Shown here: positions 1 to 11,570 of the stretch, one piece after another | Numbering within the stretch: position 1 is the stretch's first letter | Layout of the letters: each line of letters starts with the position of its first letter | Assembly: GCF_945859685.1 (NCBI RefSeq) | Contig: NC_079149.1 | Span: 126,878,065-126,942,064, forward strand | DNA: 64,000 nucleotides | From: Eupeodes corollae | Taxonomy: Eukaryota; Arthropoda; Insecta; Diptera; Syrphidae | Direction: 5' to 3' | Translations under genes and position numbers: made by a program | Notes under the pieces: generated by a model | The model's input: the letters and a program-made list of their open reading frames with translations, nothing else | What the model was told of the DNA's origin: nothing | The model's database searches: none

Positions 1-2025
1 CAATTATGTAAATTATTTCTTTTTTATCTTAAATTTTAAGAGAAATAAATAAAAAACACTAAACGTGAAATTCTTAAGATTCTCACCACAAATAAATAAC
101 AATAATTCGGTAAAACAAGCTTTTTAAAGTTCAACAACAGCAATAAATAAAATGTAAGGCAGAAAGTGTGATATTTTAACATTTTGTAATGAGAAAGTGA
201 AATAAATCAGTACATGATGACTGGTTCAATAATAATTTCCGACCTCAATAAATTCATAATTAATCAGTCATTAATTAAATAACAATCATAATTGGCATGA
301 CAAGTTATGAAGTTCTCCTCTTCTCACATCATTATTCATATCACAATTATTATTAAATTCATCATTACTTAAAAAATTCCTTAAACAATTTTCCATATAT
401 GTCATTTATAATTCCATTAATTGCGTACGATTAAATAATATGACTTACTTTTAACTCTCCCTCTGAATAGAGGTAGAACTAATCTGTATGTTAAAATCAT
501 TCTCTAGCCTAGAGAAGCAGAAAATCGATCGATTTTTCAAATCTAATTGATTTCAATTAATCAAACTTTTCACAGCAATCAATAGGTCTAGGCAACTTCA
601 TTCGATTGGAATCTATTAATGAGCTTATATACCTACCTTATACTTTTTCAGCTTCAAGTAGGTACTCATGTTGTCTAGTTGTAGTTCATATTATTTTTTT
701 TTTCAAAAAGTTGACTTCTTTGTATAAAAATTATATATATTTTTTATGATATCATTGCCAAGTCAATCCAATTCACATTCTAAAAATTCCACAATTAAAG
801 TGGTTTATGTTGCCATGAACATCGAATCAACAATAGTATAGAAGAGATATTAGAAGTAGCAGCGACACAGTAGAAGTATAGTGTTAAGCAGAAGACATAT
901 TCATATGAATTAAAATCCATTTAGGTCTCTCGAGTAAATGTCAAATGAAAATTAATTATTTCTTACTATTTGATATTCCGATTGTCAAATTAAATACAAT
1001 CAATAACGAGTTTTAAGATAGGCATGCAATATAGTGACGGTGGTGGTGGATGGCGGTCGAAAGATGAATCTAAGTAAATTTTGTTTGTTTACCAAAATTA
1101 TGCATTTAGAACATTTTTAAATTTTAGTTGATATATTAGAAGAACTGATTGCTCTTGAAAATAAGAAAACAATAAGATAATTTTCTAAAACCTTGATTTT
1201 TTTTTATTTTAACTTAAAAACAAGTTCCAAATTGTTTTCTTTTCAAATCCGGTCACAATTTTTGTTTGTAACCACTATCTTGACTTTTAGAAATTGATCC
1301 GGTTAACATTTTGTGCGTAATTACAAACGCACTTTTTTTCTCTAAAAATAAGATACAGAAATTGAAATGCAGGTTAGATTTAGAAATAACAGCAACATTT
1401 GACCACTTTATGTCTCTAAGATCTCAGAGATTTCCGTATTTTCATAAATATAAACAAAATTTCTTATCCAAATTTCTCAGTTTTGCTGTCAAGAAATCCA
1501 AACATTTTGTATGATTTGATTTCTCTAGGATTCTCTTATGCACAATTCCAAAAGGATGAAAAGAAGTGCAAAGATAATTTGATGAATATGTGATAAGGAA
1601 TTATACACACAATTTCATTCTCGTGCTCTTTCATTCCGTCTGAGAAAATGGTCAGAAATCTTAGAAAAATAAACTGGGAAGTTAATTCCTTGACTTTTCT
1701 TACAGTTCTGTTAAAATACAAAATTCATTTGAGGCTTCACTAAAGTAAAAACTATTTTCCGAAAGTACAAAAGTAAAATGAAACCAAGTTCTGAAATCGA
1801 GAAGAAACTTAATGTTATTTCTATGATTTCAGCCTCTACAACAATATCCGAAATCAAAGGAAATTTTTTAAGTTGGAAAGATAAAGACAACATTTTGAAC
1901 ATCCAAATGTCATTCTTTAAAAATTCACGAAATCTTCTTATTTATAATTTAAACAAAACATTGAGAGTCAAAAATTCTGTAAAAGTAATTACAAATTTAA
2001 GTATTTTGACAGTTTGAAAGAACAC
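1..2025. other. AT-rich non-coding stretch
   Basis: No supportable gene. The sequence is AT-rich with short runs of A and T, and the open frames here are short, low-complexity and without recognisable motifs. A small GC-rich GGTGG patch lies near 1038-1060. If the upstream part of the spz3-like gene begins before the window, this would be intronic, but nothing here shows that. Confidence 0.5.
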
Positions 2026-2589
2026 TAAGGCGTTTTTCGTTTTCATCTCAGAACAGAGAACTAGCCCGCACAATTCGTTGAGAATTCTCACCCATTTCTG
2101 TGTGCGGTTCATTTAAGGGATGGAGTGGACCCACAGTTTTATACCGAATCCAAATGGCTAATTTGAAAAAAATATCACTCTTATGACAAGAATTATTCTT
2201 TCTGGATTTGTCAATTTCTCGCAAGTGGCAGTTTACGTGAGAAAAAAACGTTAGGCGGCACAGTTTGGATTGAACCCAAGACCCCCAACATGACTGTTCA
2301 TGACAGTGTTTCTACTCTCAATGGGGGCTAGCTCGAAGCGCGCTCTATGATTTCTTCATAAAATTACCCAGCTAATGGAGTTAAAAGCTGATTGTGGCTA
2401 ACTTCATGTTTGATTTCTGTCGTAAGACAGAGACACTCATGTCAAATTTTAAAACTATTAAAATTTCAGTTCTTCATTGTTTTGCATACATTTATTGGAG
2501 AGCTTTGATCAAATTCTGCTTCTATCGTTCTCGAAATCCTTAGGCTCTGCTCAGTGCTCTGCTCCAAATTAAAACAGAAAAACGCCTTA
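2026..2589. mobile_element. Non-autonomous TIR element with TA target duplication
   Basis: The left end reads TA then AGGCGTTTTTC. The right end is its inverted copy, GAAAAACGCCT then TA. The inverted match continues imperfectly for about 30 bases and takes in CTCAGAACAGAG on the left and GAGCAGAGCACTGAGCAGAG (antisense) on the right. The element is about 560 bp with no transposase frame, so it resembles a MITE. A TA duplication is typical of Tc1/mariner-like and some other cut-and-paste families; assignment to one is inference. The interior contains an antisense SINE-like segment (2040-2315). Confidence 0.6.
2040..2315 (-). mobile_element. Diverged tRNA-derived SINE, inside a TIR element
   Basis: Read on the - strand, this has the box-B-like core GGGTCTTGGGTTCAATCC, then the same order of blocks as the SINE at 49566-49870: CTGCC-CTTGCGAG-AATTGACAAATCC, AATTCTTGTCAT, TTAGCC-TTTGGATTCGG-ATAAAA, and CACACAG-AATGG-TGAGA. 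Divergence is clear but the order is fully kept. Its 3' part runs into the left end of the surrounding TIR element. It is either an older subfamily or a SINE captured by the TIR element. Confidence 0.6.
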
Positions 2590-2692
2590 TTATGACAATT
2601 CACTAGCTGAGCACAATATAATGCTACTCTTGGACCGCTTGTCAATAAATATCATGTATTATTCTACTGGCTGTACATTTCACAGGCTAGAA

Positions 2693-4385
2693 TTTGGTTT
2701 AAAAAGAGTTTGAACTTCATTTGAACCACTTTAAAGATAAGCTGGAAGTGAAAATGACATTTTAAAACGACTTTTATACGATAAAATGTTTATAGTTCCA
2801 TGAATGTGAAAATATTTAAAGTTTCATGCTTTTATTTGAACTTGTTTTGTGTTACTTGTTTGTAACATTGAATGTATTTTTTAACTTCCCATAGAAAGTT
2901 ATTGTAATGGTTCCGATTTGACAAATTGATAATTTTGAGATTTATCGACGTTTCAAGGTCCCTAGAGTCGAAAAAAAAAAGATTTTTAGAAAGATGTCTG
3001 TGCGTGCGTGTGTCCATACGTTCCCGACGTTTTTTTCTTTGTCCATAGCTCAAGAACCAGAAGAGATATCGACTTGAAATAAATTTTGTTATACAGATAA
3101 AAAATCAGAAAGATTTAGAAAGAGCTCTAAGGAAAATTGCGTGGGCTGTTTCTTTACCATAGCAGTTTAAAAAAAAAGTGACAATTTTTGTAAACCCTAA
3201 ATATCTTACGAACCAAAAACGCTAGAGACTTAAATTGAATTTTATTAAATATATTGTTAATTGATACAAAACAAATATATTTTTTGAAAAATGAAAACAA
3301 ACATTTGTCACCTCAAAATTTTTAAGAATACAAAATGATTTTATCTTTAAAACGATTGTTTACAACAAAAAAAAAACGTTCCTAACATCTGGTAAAATGT
3401 TGAGAGAAATCAAATTGACAGTTTTTTTATAAAAAATAAAAACCTAAAAAAAACATTACTCAAAGTTGGTAATAATTGATTTTCAACTCAAATTTCTTTT
3501 CAAAACTTTGATATTATGCCTTAAAACTAATTACTACTTATAAGAAATATTGTTTTCAACATTCAACTTAAAAGAAAATTTAACAAAAGTTGGTAAAAGT
3601 TGATTTTCGACTTAAATATCTTTTCAAAACTTTGAGATTATGGCTCCCAACTAATTATTACTTATATACAAAATACTGTTGTCAACATTCGGAAAAATTT
3701 TGAGAAAAATCGAATGGACAGTATTTTTTACAAAAAATAAAAACCCAAAAAAAACAATCCTAAAACTTGGTAAAATATTATTTTATTTCACAGAAAATAT
3801 TGTTTTAAATATTCAGAAATTTTTTAATAAAAATCCAACAGCCGGTTTTTTGCGTAAAAAAAATAAAATCTACAGAAAATAATACGCAAATTTGGTAAAA
3901 ATTGATGTTCGGTTCTTGATATCTCTCAAAATAATTTCATTCATCCAATTTTTTTAAATTTAAGAAATGTTACTAAAAATGGTAAACATTTCTTTTCAAC
4001 TAAAAATCTATTTAACAAACCCAGATTTTCAAACTAAACTATTTCTTTATAAGAAACATATTGTTGGTAATTTTTAAACTTCTTAGAACTGACAACCTTT
4101 TTAATCCAACACAAAAACCTACAAACTTTTAAAAAAGACAAATTAACAGATGGGATGGGAAGTTATCAGTGTGGGTCGCATCCCAGATTCTTTTTTCTAT
4201 TTGGTTTGAAAAGACCTTGAATTTCGTTTCAACCACTTTAAAGTCTATCATGATGTTAAAATGACGTTCTTCAATGAGCGTCAAAAATATGCCCTAAAAA
4301 ATTAAAAAAGTTGCACGACTTCATTTGAACTTGGTTTGTGGTATAAGTTTGTAAAATTAAATGTATTTGTTTATTTATAAATTTG
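2693..4385 (+). repeat. Repeat element with internal tandem units, flanked by ~190-bp direct repeats
   Basis: The core starts AACTTCCCATAG at 2883, and GGGAAGTT at 4157-4164 gives a short inverted end. Homology with the copy at 61326-62720 continues to about 4200. The interior holds three or so diverged units of about 130-170 bp (from about 3387, 3555 and 3685). Each carries GACAGT-TTTT-AAAAAATAAAAAC and GTTGGTAAAA-TTGATTTTCGACT. The core is bracketed by two similar direct repeats: 2693-2882 and 4196-4385 share TTTGGTTT-AAAAGA, AACCACTTTAAAG and ATTTGAACTTG-TTTGTG. No protein is encoded. An inverted, diverged copy of the core lies at 61326-62720. Confidence 0.6.
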
Positions 4386-4589
4386 ACAGGTATTGCAACA
4401 TTTTCAAGAAACGACAAAATTTTGTTTAGTTCTTGGCATTTCTTTGGTTAGTTTGCTAAAAAGCACAATGACTAACTAACCAAGTTGTTATTGACTTGCT
4501 TTTTCAAAAGGTTTAATCAGATCTATTATAAATTGAAAATGTTCTAGTGTATTTTTTCGACGGTATTAATTTTTGAACCTTGATGTACA

Positions 4590-5135
4590 GGGTGGTTATT
4601 TTAGCTTTACTTCAGAAGATTCGATGGTTTGACAGTTGAGAGAGGTTTGAAAATTCTTCAGAAATTCTTAAATGATAAAACAATGCTTCCAAATAGTAGA
4701 AATTTTGTTTTTAAAATCATTGATAGAGTTCATTAAGCATTTTTACTAATGAAGAAAAATGTGGTATATGGAGCACAAACCATCCTTAAGGCATTAAAGA
4801 ACCATCATTACATCCATTCAAATTGACAGTTTGATGCCAGAATTACGTATCATTATTTCTTTAAAAATAAGAAAGGAGAAAATTGGCGAGTACTTTTTTT
4901 CTAAAAAAAATCAGCTAAACATCGGAGACATTCGGTTCCAAACGCAACTGCCATGTATCACTCTTAACTATAGATTTATTTAAAGATCAATTTTGTGATA
5001 CCTTTATTTCCAGAAGTTGTCCTGTTAACTGGCTCATTAGTTCTTGTGACTTAATGCCTCATATTTACTTTTCATCGGGCTATATTTAGTCATTGCTTTA
5101 TGCCCACAATTTTTTGAAGCATTTGAAGTTAATAT
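4590..5135 (+). pseudogene. Decayed mariner transposase fragment
   Basis: From about 4915 to 5135 the + strand can be read as the C-terminal half of a mariner transposase. Recognisable pieces are GDIRFQ (family: WFQQDGA), RNCHVSLLTIDLFKDQF (family: TCHT..TIDLL...F), SRSCPVNWLISSCDLMP (family: VNWP.RSCDLTP) and SLLYAHNFLKHL. Stops interrupt the frame. The sequence at 4588-4605 (TACAGGGTGGTTATTTTA) looks like a mariner end. It is too broken to be functional. A decayed LINE fragment follows on the opposite strand. Confidence 0.6.
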
Positions 5136-5180
5136 TGATTGGAAAAAGTACAGACATATCGAGTTTAACTTTTTCCGCGC

Positions 5181-5410
5181 TCAAAGGTTTTGAATAACTT
5201 CATTACCCCAGACACATAGTGTGAGCATTGGAAAAATGGGAGATGGTTTCGAATTCTTCAATATTAAAAACCATATTATTGCAATCCACATTCGCTTAGT
5301 ACGGCTAAAAAACGAATATCTCATTGATCGTATGGAAATTAACTCAGAGCCATGGCGCGCGGCAGCGGACAAATTTCTTAAAAACATTATTTTTTCTTGC
5401 ATTATTATTT
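5181..5410 (-). pseudogene. LINE (jockey-like) 3'-end fragment
   Basis: On the - strand a 73-residue frame contains RYSFFSRTKRMW, which matches the C-terminal RDSFFSRTTRMWNALP block of the larger LINE copies at 25285-27545 and 46717-47707. The neighbouring non-coding part also lines up: GTGAGCA near 5221, and the CACATTCGCTTAGTACGGCTAAA block near 5288. It is a short, strongly diverged remnant of the same LINE family. Confidence 0.55.
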
Positions 5411-7554
5411 AAAGTTCTTATGTTCTTAAAAAAACGACATAAAAAGACTGGCATAACATTTTTAGTGAAAATTGGGCATGAGCAACACATAATTATCTCT
5501 CCTCCACTTCGGAAATAAAAATGTCTTACATCAGTTGAAATTTAGTGAACCAAAGTTCGTCTAAAATTTTGTTGTTCTAACAGCTTAAGTACTTCTTTAT
5601 TATTGAAATATTTACAGCAAAAAGGTGAATATCCCCAGAAAACTTTATTTCAATTCGTACAAGAGACACATTTAAAAATAGTCTTCAACTAAGCAAGTAA
5701 ATTCCAATCAAAATAAAATACCACCGCCATCGTACCGTCACTGATCGCCGATGCCGTTGATCCGGTTGAAATAATATCGACAACAAAAATAAAAAAAAAT
5801 ATATGCAAACAAAAATTCCTCTAGTCTAACAGCAGACTCCAAAAATACCAATATCCGCATTATTTTACATATTTTAACTTAGATTTCATTCAAATAAATA
5901 CAAAAAAAAAGTTGTTTCACAAAATAAACTAACCCACTTCTTCCATGTTGTATTTATTATTATTGTTTTAATTGCAAAATCTTCATTTGATTTAAACAAT
6001 TAATTATTCGCTGTCAAAAGAAAACAAAAACAATGTTCTTTATTCTATTTCCGCAAAAATAAAATAAAAATAACCAAATGACATTCACTTCCGATTTGAA
6101 TTTATTTTTGGATTTCTTTTTGAAAAAAAAGAACAGATTTCCAAAAATCGAACCCATTTTTTGTTATGATGATCTTTGTGGATTGGATGGTAATGGTTTT
6201 AGCCTTTTTAATTCATCATCTACCTCATGTATACCAAAAGGCATTTTCGAGTAATTACTTAAAAAATATCTTTGAAAAATTAAGCTTAGACTTTTTTGTG
6301 TTCGATGAAGGTGTCTCGCTTATTTGTTGTTGTTGTTAATTGATTTTCATAAGAAAACCTGCCTCTGGCGGTAGCGATGGCGGCCGGCGCGTGATTATGC
6401 ATAAAACGCCGTAGTTCATAGACACCTCTTCTTCCATCACACGCATCATAACTCTTCAAGCCAGTTTGAAAATATGAATCATTTTCAAGGCCGGCTTTAT
6501 GATGCTTAAGATGATCAAAAACCTCTATGATGTTGTTTTGTCAATTTTTAACCAAGAAGAAGAAGAAGATACCAATAAACATCTCTGGATGGAGGTCCAA
6601 GAAAAAGATACCAAAAATAAAAGTAAAAGAAATAACAAAAAACAAATTGATTGAATAAACAAGTAATTCTCACGGCTATCACGGTTTCAAATTGTTAAGA
6701 TAAATAAAACCTACTCAAACTTAAACCCAGATGTTAGACGATGGTGGTGCGGCGACGGCGCGGCGCGGCGACAACGAGACGGACGGATGGTGGCGGACAC
6801 ACAACTAACATGGTCTAAAGTTTCAAGCTTCATCAGTTTATCTATTTCCATATGAGACTGATGTTGATTCCGAAGATGACCTAGTTTAGTAATCGACCTT
6901 GTCAGTTCTCTTTTCTTTGTGGAATGACCTTGAGAGTCGGTTATTAGTCCCGCCATATATCAGTGATGCGGTTGTGGTTGGTGCGATATGGAAAGAGAAG
7001 ATCTTTTAAATAAACAAAAACTGGTAACCATAATAAATCTAGTGAGACGTGAGACGTGAGAATGACAAGACACGTGGTTTCATATAGATACATACTTGTA
7101 GATCGTGTATTTATGATGATATGTTAAACCTTCAGAATTTCCGATATTTAATTTTTGGATACATTGATATTTAAGTGAGCTTTAAAAATGCATTTTTTTG
7201 TTGATGTAGGTGGGGCTTTAAAAGTGATCTCATTCAGCTAAGATTACGAAAGAATAACTGTGTTTTTATGGCTTCCTTTTTTGTAATTTTTGGTCATGAT
7301 GGTATAAAAAGTCAGGAATTCCTTAACATTTATTGATCATGAAATCAAGAATAGAAATTTGTGTCAAACGAAACTAATTGAAACATTTTCAAAATTTGGT
7401 GTATTCCGTTTAGGAAAAAGCTTAATTCAGAAGCTTTTGCCATTTTTAACAAAAAATTGCATAATGGCATTTTATATTGGGTATAATAAAAAATATTTTA
7501 TATAAAATGACAACTTTCACATTTTGACAGTTAAAAAAGTTGAAGATTCTGCCA
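5411..7554. other. Non-coding, with two GC-rich trinucleotide patches
   Basis: No gene is supported. Two short islands stand out in otherwise AT-rich DNA: 6362-6410 (GGCGGTAGCGATGGCGGCCGG) and 6735-6800 (GGTGGTGCGGCGACGGCGCGG). The 81-codon frame across the second island is of low complexity and has no recognisable domain. Confidence 0.4.
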
Positions 7555-7625
7555 TAGAATGATATAGAATATACAAAAATAGTACTGGGCCAAAGACCCT
7601 GGCTTGTGGTACACCAGCTGGAATT
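7555..7625 (-). pseudogene. Short reverse-transcriptase remnant
   Basis: On the - strand this reads KIPAGVPQARVFGPVLFLYI, a clear match to the AGVPQGSVLGPxLF block shared by jockey-type and related LINE reverse transcriptases. Only this block could be recognised; the flanks are eroded. It differs from the VPQGSVLSP block of the other LINEs in the window, so it is probably another family. Confidence 0.55.
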
Positions 7626-10600
7626 TTTGTTCTAATGATAAATGAGTGAAATGAAAAATACATTGAAGGGCCAATCGATTATTGAATAATTAGTTGAATG
7701 AAACATTTAAATAAATAAACATGAACTAGGTACGACAAGTTCTTCCAAATTGTTAAATTTTGTGCCTGCAATGCTTTTTCCAATCTTTGCCAAAAGCGGA
7801 AGAAATGGCTGCCCGCATTAAACAAAAATTAGCTAAAAAGCTAAAACAAAACCGATCGGTACCCTAATGGGTCCATCTACGTACAGGAAACACAATCCGG
7901 TACAACGCTTAGAGGCGTCACTGGAGGCGTACAAAGTTGAAGTTGTGGAACTTATTTTTCTGGCAATGTGGTTTATCTTAAATCCAATAACCACGAGGAG
8001 CCAAGATCTGCAGGACACTTCTTCAATTTTTGTAATCATAATTTGGTGTGTAAGCTATTATAAGTTTATCTTAAAATAAAAAAATGCTTAAGCAGAATTT
8101 TTACTTTCTTTCAATTTTCTCCAAGTGGAGTCGTACTGTCAAGAGATTTGTTTTTTAGTAGTAATTGAAGTATAGAGAAATTCGAAACCACACCTTTTTT
8201 TCAATTTTATTTTTTTCTTAATGGTCGGAGTGTGTCCTCTCCATAAAAAGATTCTTGAGTGCACATTCATTTCTATGAGAGTACGTGAAATAAAGAGTTA
8301 GCAATAGTGAATATCACATTTTGACAGCTGACAACTTAAGGCGTTTCTTTTTTAGCTCAGAAAAGAGTTCTAAACAAAGTCCGAGCATATCGAGCATGTT
8401 TTGAACATCATCTGCACAAAGTACAGGAGAATTATTTTTAAAGCAACTGAATACTTACCTGTCACTATTTCAAATCTTGGATAAAGTTTGGAATATCATT
8501 TTACCATAATGCATTTTACCGTTTATTTAAAAATTTTTTTCTTTAACCGATTAGCTACGAGTTACTTAGGAAAAAGGTCTTTGAAATTACGGACTGCTGA
8601 TGATGCTGATAAATAATATTCACTGAAAAATGATTTTCTCTGACAGCTGTCAGATTTTGTCGCTGTCATCTGGTTTACTGATTTCATTTTGCGTCGCGTC
8701 TGCGAAGAAGATTACTATATGGATTAAAAAATTGCCATTAATTGTTATATTTGTTAAACAACAACAAATTGCAAATGTCAACGTCTGAAAATTGCCGATA
8801 ATGACGTTTCTGGCAGCATTGTCCCAGAAAATTGTAAATTCACACGGCTGGTAAATAACAAAGACAATTTTAAACTGAATTCTGCCAAAATAAGAATAAA
8901 AATGCAGTGCATCCTTTTTTCTTGGGTTTCCAAAAATGGTTATTTTTCCTCAAATAATTGAAGTTGCAACACAATTTTATGGTATATTTTTATCTTTTAC
9001 AACCTACACGATTCTAAAATAATTCATTCAATCGCACTACATCTTTTTTAAACAATTTTGATGCAATTAAGCACGACTGTCCGCCTCTTATAGTCTTGTG
9101 AAATGTTGTGCTGATGAATAATTTTAGATGCATAATAAACTTAAACTTCCTCTCTTGGATTATTATTTGACGATAGCTTGTTATGACGTTTACCGACAGT
9201 ACTTAGATTGTCAGCATTTCATTTAAAGTTTATTAAAAAATTCATACAACAGTGTTTGCTGGTTGAACAATCTCATATACACTGCGGTACCAAAATAGAA
9301 GTTGTTGTGAGAGATTGTAGTCTAAGAAGTCGTGTGTCAATACAATGTAGGCTGACAGAAGTCCCGACACAAAAGTCATCATCAACTCCATCTAGACGAC
9401 ATTCAGTGACGACGACCGACGACATGTATCAAAAGGCATCAGACATCAAGTGAAGGCACAAGACACCTTTTTCTTACTACTCAATTGAGTGAATCTTTTG
9501 AAGGTGTGCGGTATGAGGCAGAGTGCAAGTTTGCGCCACCATCATTACATAGAGTGCCACTTTGTGAATTATTTATGTAAATATAAAATAATTTGTGTGC
9601 TTGTTTTATTGTTTATGATTGATTTGTTAAGATATTTCATTGAAATTGTTATTTTACGATCACAGTAAAGACTATCTGATAATAAGAATTTATCGATGGA
9701 GTGTTGCCTTATAGTCTCAATCATAGGGTTGTATTTGGAATGAAACAAACATCATTTAGTACATTTAGTAAAATTGACGTCGAACAGAACTTATGAAAAT
9801 TACAGTGAAAATTTAACCCACAGTGAATAAGCAGATGTAAGGCTCTGTCACACTAGAAATTGCCATACCGACTACCACACGAAACACGTCCGTCGTCGGT
9901 CGGTTAGGTAGTCGAAATGCTTTGACGTGTAAACAGCTGTGAAGTTTATTTACAACTTTTGTTGTCAACGTGTGACAAGTGACATTTGAAATTTCGCCTA
10001 TCACATAACTCTTGGATTGAGACGAACTGTTTGATATTTCTAATTGACATTTCTAACATTTAACTGTCAAATTCTATTAACATGGAACATAGCTTCATTT
10101 GATGGTTCTTTGGGTAAGAATATTTCAGAGCAAAAAGAAAATCAAACCAAAATATATGCAAATAGATTTAAGGTATGGAAACATCGTTTTGATAGTTATT
10201 CACAAATAAATGTCAAATATAAATTTCTCAGACTATTTGCAATATAGTAGTGCAAAAATTACCAAACACGTCCTTTAATTTTGGGTGCAAGGCACATCTC
10301 TGCAATCTGATGTTGGGCTCTGGGTGTGATGCAACTTTATGCACGTGCAACAAGTACAAATAATCATCAACATAAAAATTATGTGCAATTATTTTGTTTA
10401 GGGTTTCTTTTTCGTTGGTTGGATGCAATCTGTATCTGGTGCACGTCTTATTGTGTTAAGTTTTATCAAAAAAGGGTGAAAGTGAGTGCATTTTGCATAA
10501 TCACGCATCACGAACTCATTAAAATGGATTAAAAAGACATATTAAAGGAGGAGTTACATGTTTATTTTTTCTTGAGTAAATTTGTGTCAAACTTTCCCTT

Positions 10601-10723
10601 TTTTTTGGAGGAAATTCTCGTCCGAAGATTGTGTAAAATTGTTGAACTAGTTTGAATTTAAAGTAGATTTATAAATTTATTATTACAACATGATTTCCTT
10701 TTTTTAATTCATTTATTTTTCAG
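7626..10723. other. Non-coding DNA upstream of the first visible spz3 exon
   Basis: I found no convincing exon here, although at least one upstream coding exon must exist because the exon at 10724 begins inside a codon. A fragment resembling the left end of the TIR element at 2026 (AAGGCGTTT-TTTTTTAGCTCAG) occurs at about 8339-8372. The palindrome TGACAGCTGTCA lies at about 8641-8652. Small open frames at 9208-9453, 10044-10247 and 10326-10532 have no recognisable features. Confidence 0.4.
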
Positions 10724-10854
10724 ATGGTGATAAGAAATCAATGCCAACTGTAACACCAATTCAAGGGCCAATATTTTTAAAGAACGGTTCAGTACCGGTA
10801 GTGCCATTGTTCTCCTATCCTACTGTCAACAATGGAAGTTTTGTTCAAATTCCG
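10724..10854 (+). CDS. spz3: Spaetzle-like cytokine (spz3-type), first visible exon (prodomain)
   Basis: This is an internal exon of a secreted spaetzle-family ligand; in flies these are neurotrophin-like proteins that bind Toll receptors. A pyrimidine-rich tract and CAG precede it, and GTGAGT follows. The first two bases (AT) finish a codon from a missing upstream exon, probably GAT (Asp), and the exon ends on a complete codon (CCG, Pro). It encodes about 43 residues, including TPIQGPIFLKNGSVPVVPLF and ending in FVQIP. The neighbouring frames are blocked by stops within the exon, which supports this frame. Phase matches the next exon, 19.9 kb downstream. No signal peptide lies here, so the start codon is further upstream, in or beyond the window. 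Confidence 0.7.
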
Positions 10855-11214
10855 GTGAGTAAATTAATTGTTTAACTTATAATTACATTATTAAGTCTCA
10901 GTCTATTGCTATCCCATAAACACTGCATATTTAGTTATTTGAAGTATGATAGGAATGTCTAGGGCTTGTTAAACATGTCACTATGGATGTGCCAGTTGGT
11001 GGTATTTTTAAAATTGATTGACGTAATGAGAGGATTGGTATTGACAGACTGTCAAACACTTTGCTTTAGAAAGAATGCAATGTGATATAAATGTTAAAAT
11101 AGTCCAAGAATTTACAGGGCAGGCATACATAATGTTGAAGAATAAATAGAAAATGAATATTTAAAAAACTTCATGACTAGGTTGCATGAAGTCCCTTATA
11201 TTGGAGTGACAAGA

Positions 11215-11570
11215 AATACAAAGTTGGTTTTTGACATCTGGTAAAATTTAAACAAATTGAAGTGACAGTTTTTCTTATAAAAAATAAGAATCTACAAACT
11301 TAGTAAATAATAATGTTCGATTTGAATGTTTTGAGAATGTTTATAGCTAACTTTTATGTAATATCATAGAAAAATGCAATTGACAACTGTTTTATCAAAC
11401 ACAAAAACCTACAAAAACAACAAAAACTGGTAAGAAGTGGTTTTGGACTCAAGTATTATGAGAACAAAGAAAGATATTAACTTCAAACTTTGTTTGTCTT
11501 ATAAAAAATGTTGTTATTAGTATTTTGTTTAACTTTGAAAAAAAGATGACAGCAGTCAGAATAGCGGACA
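11215..11570 (+). repeat. Partial copy of the tandem-unit repeat
   Basis: It contains the unit hallmarks ACATCTGGTAAAAT, GTGACAGTTTTTCTTATAAAAAATAAGAA and AACTGGTAAGAAGTGGTTTTGGACTCAAGTAT, in the same order as in 3387-3700. It has no AACTTCC ends. It is a diverged fragment of the family seen complete at 2883-4200. Confidence 0.5.

Noticed and set aside
2250..2320. tRNA-like box B on the - strand.
   Set aside because: No cloverleaf can be completed; the flanks match the SINE body, so it is a SINE head and not a tRNA gene.
7867..8079. 70-codon frame starting MGPSTYRKHNP.
   Set aside because: No recognisable domain, no splice or promoter context, overlapped by an equal-length frame on the other strand.
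9208..9453. 81-codon frame considered as an upstream spaetzle exon.
   Set aside because: It has no signal peptide and does not end at a donor giving the one-base phase needed for the exon at 10724.
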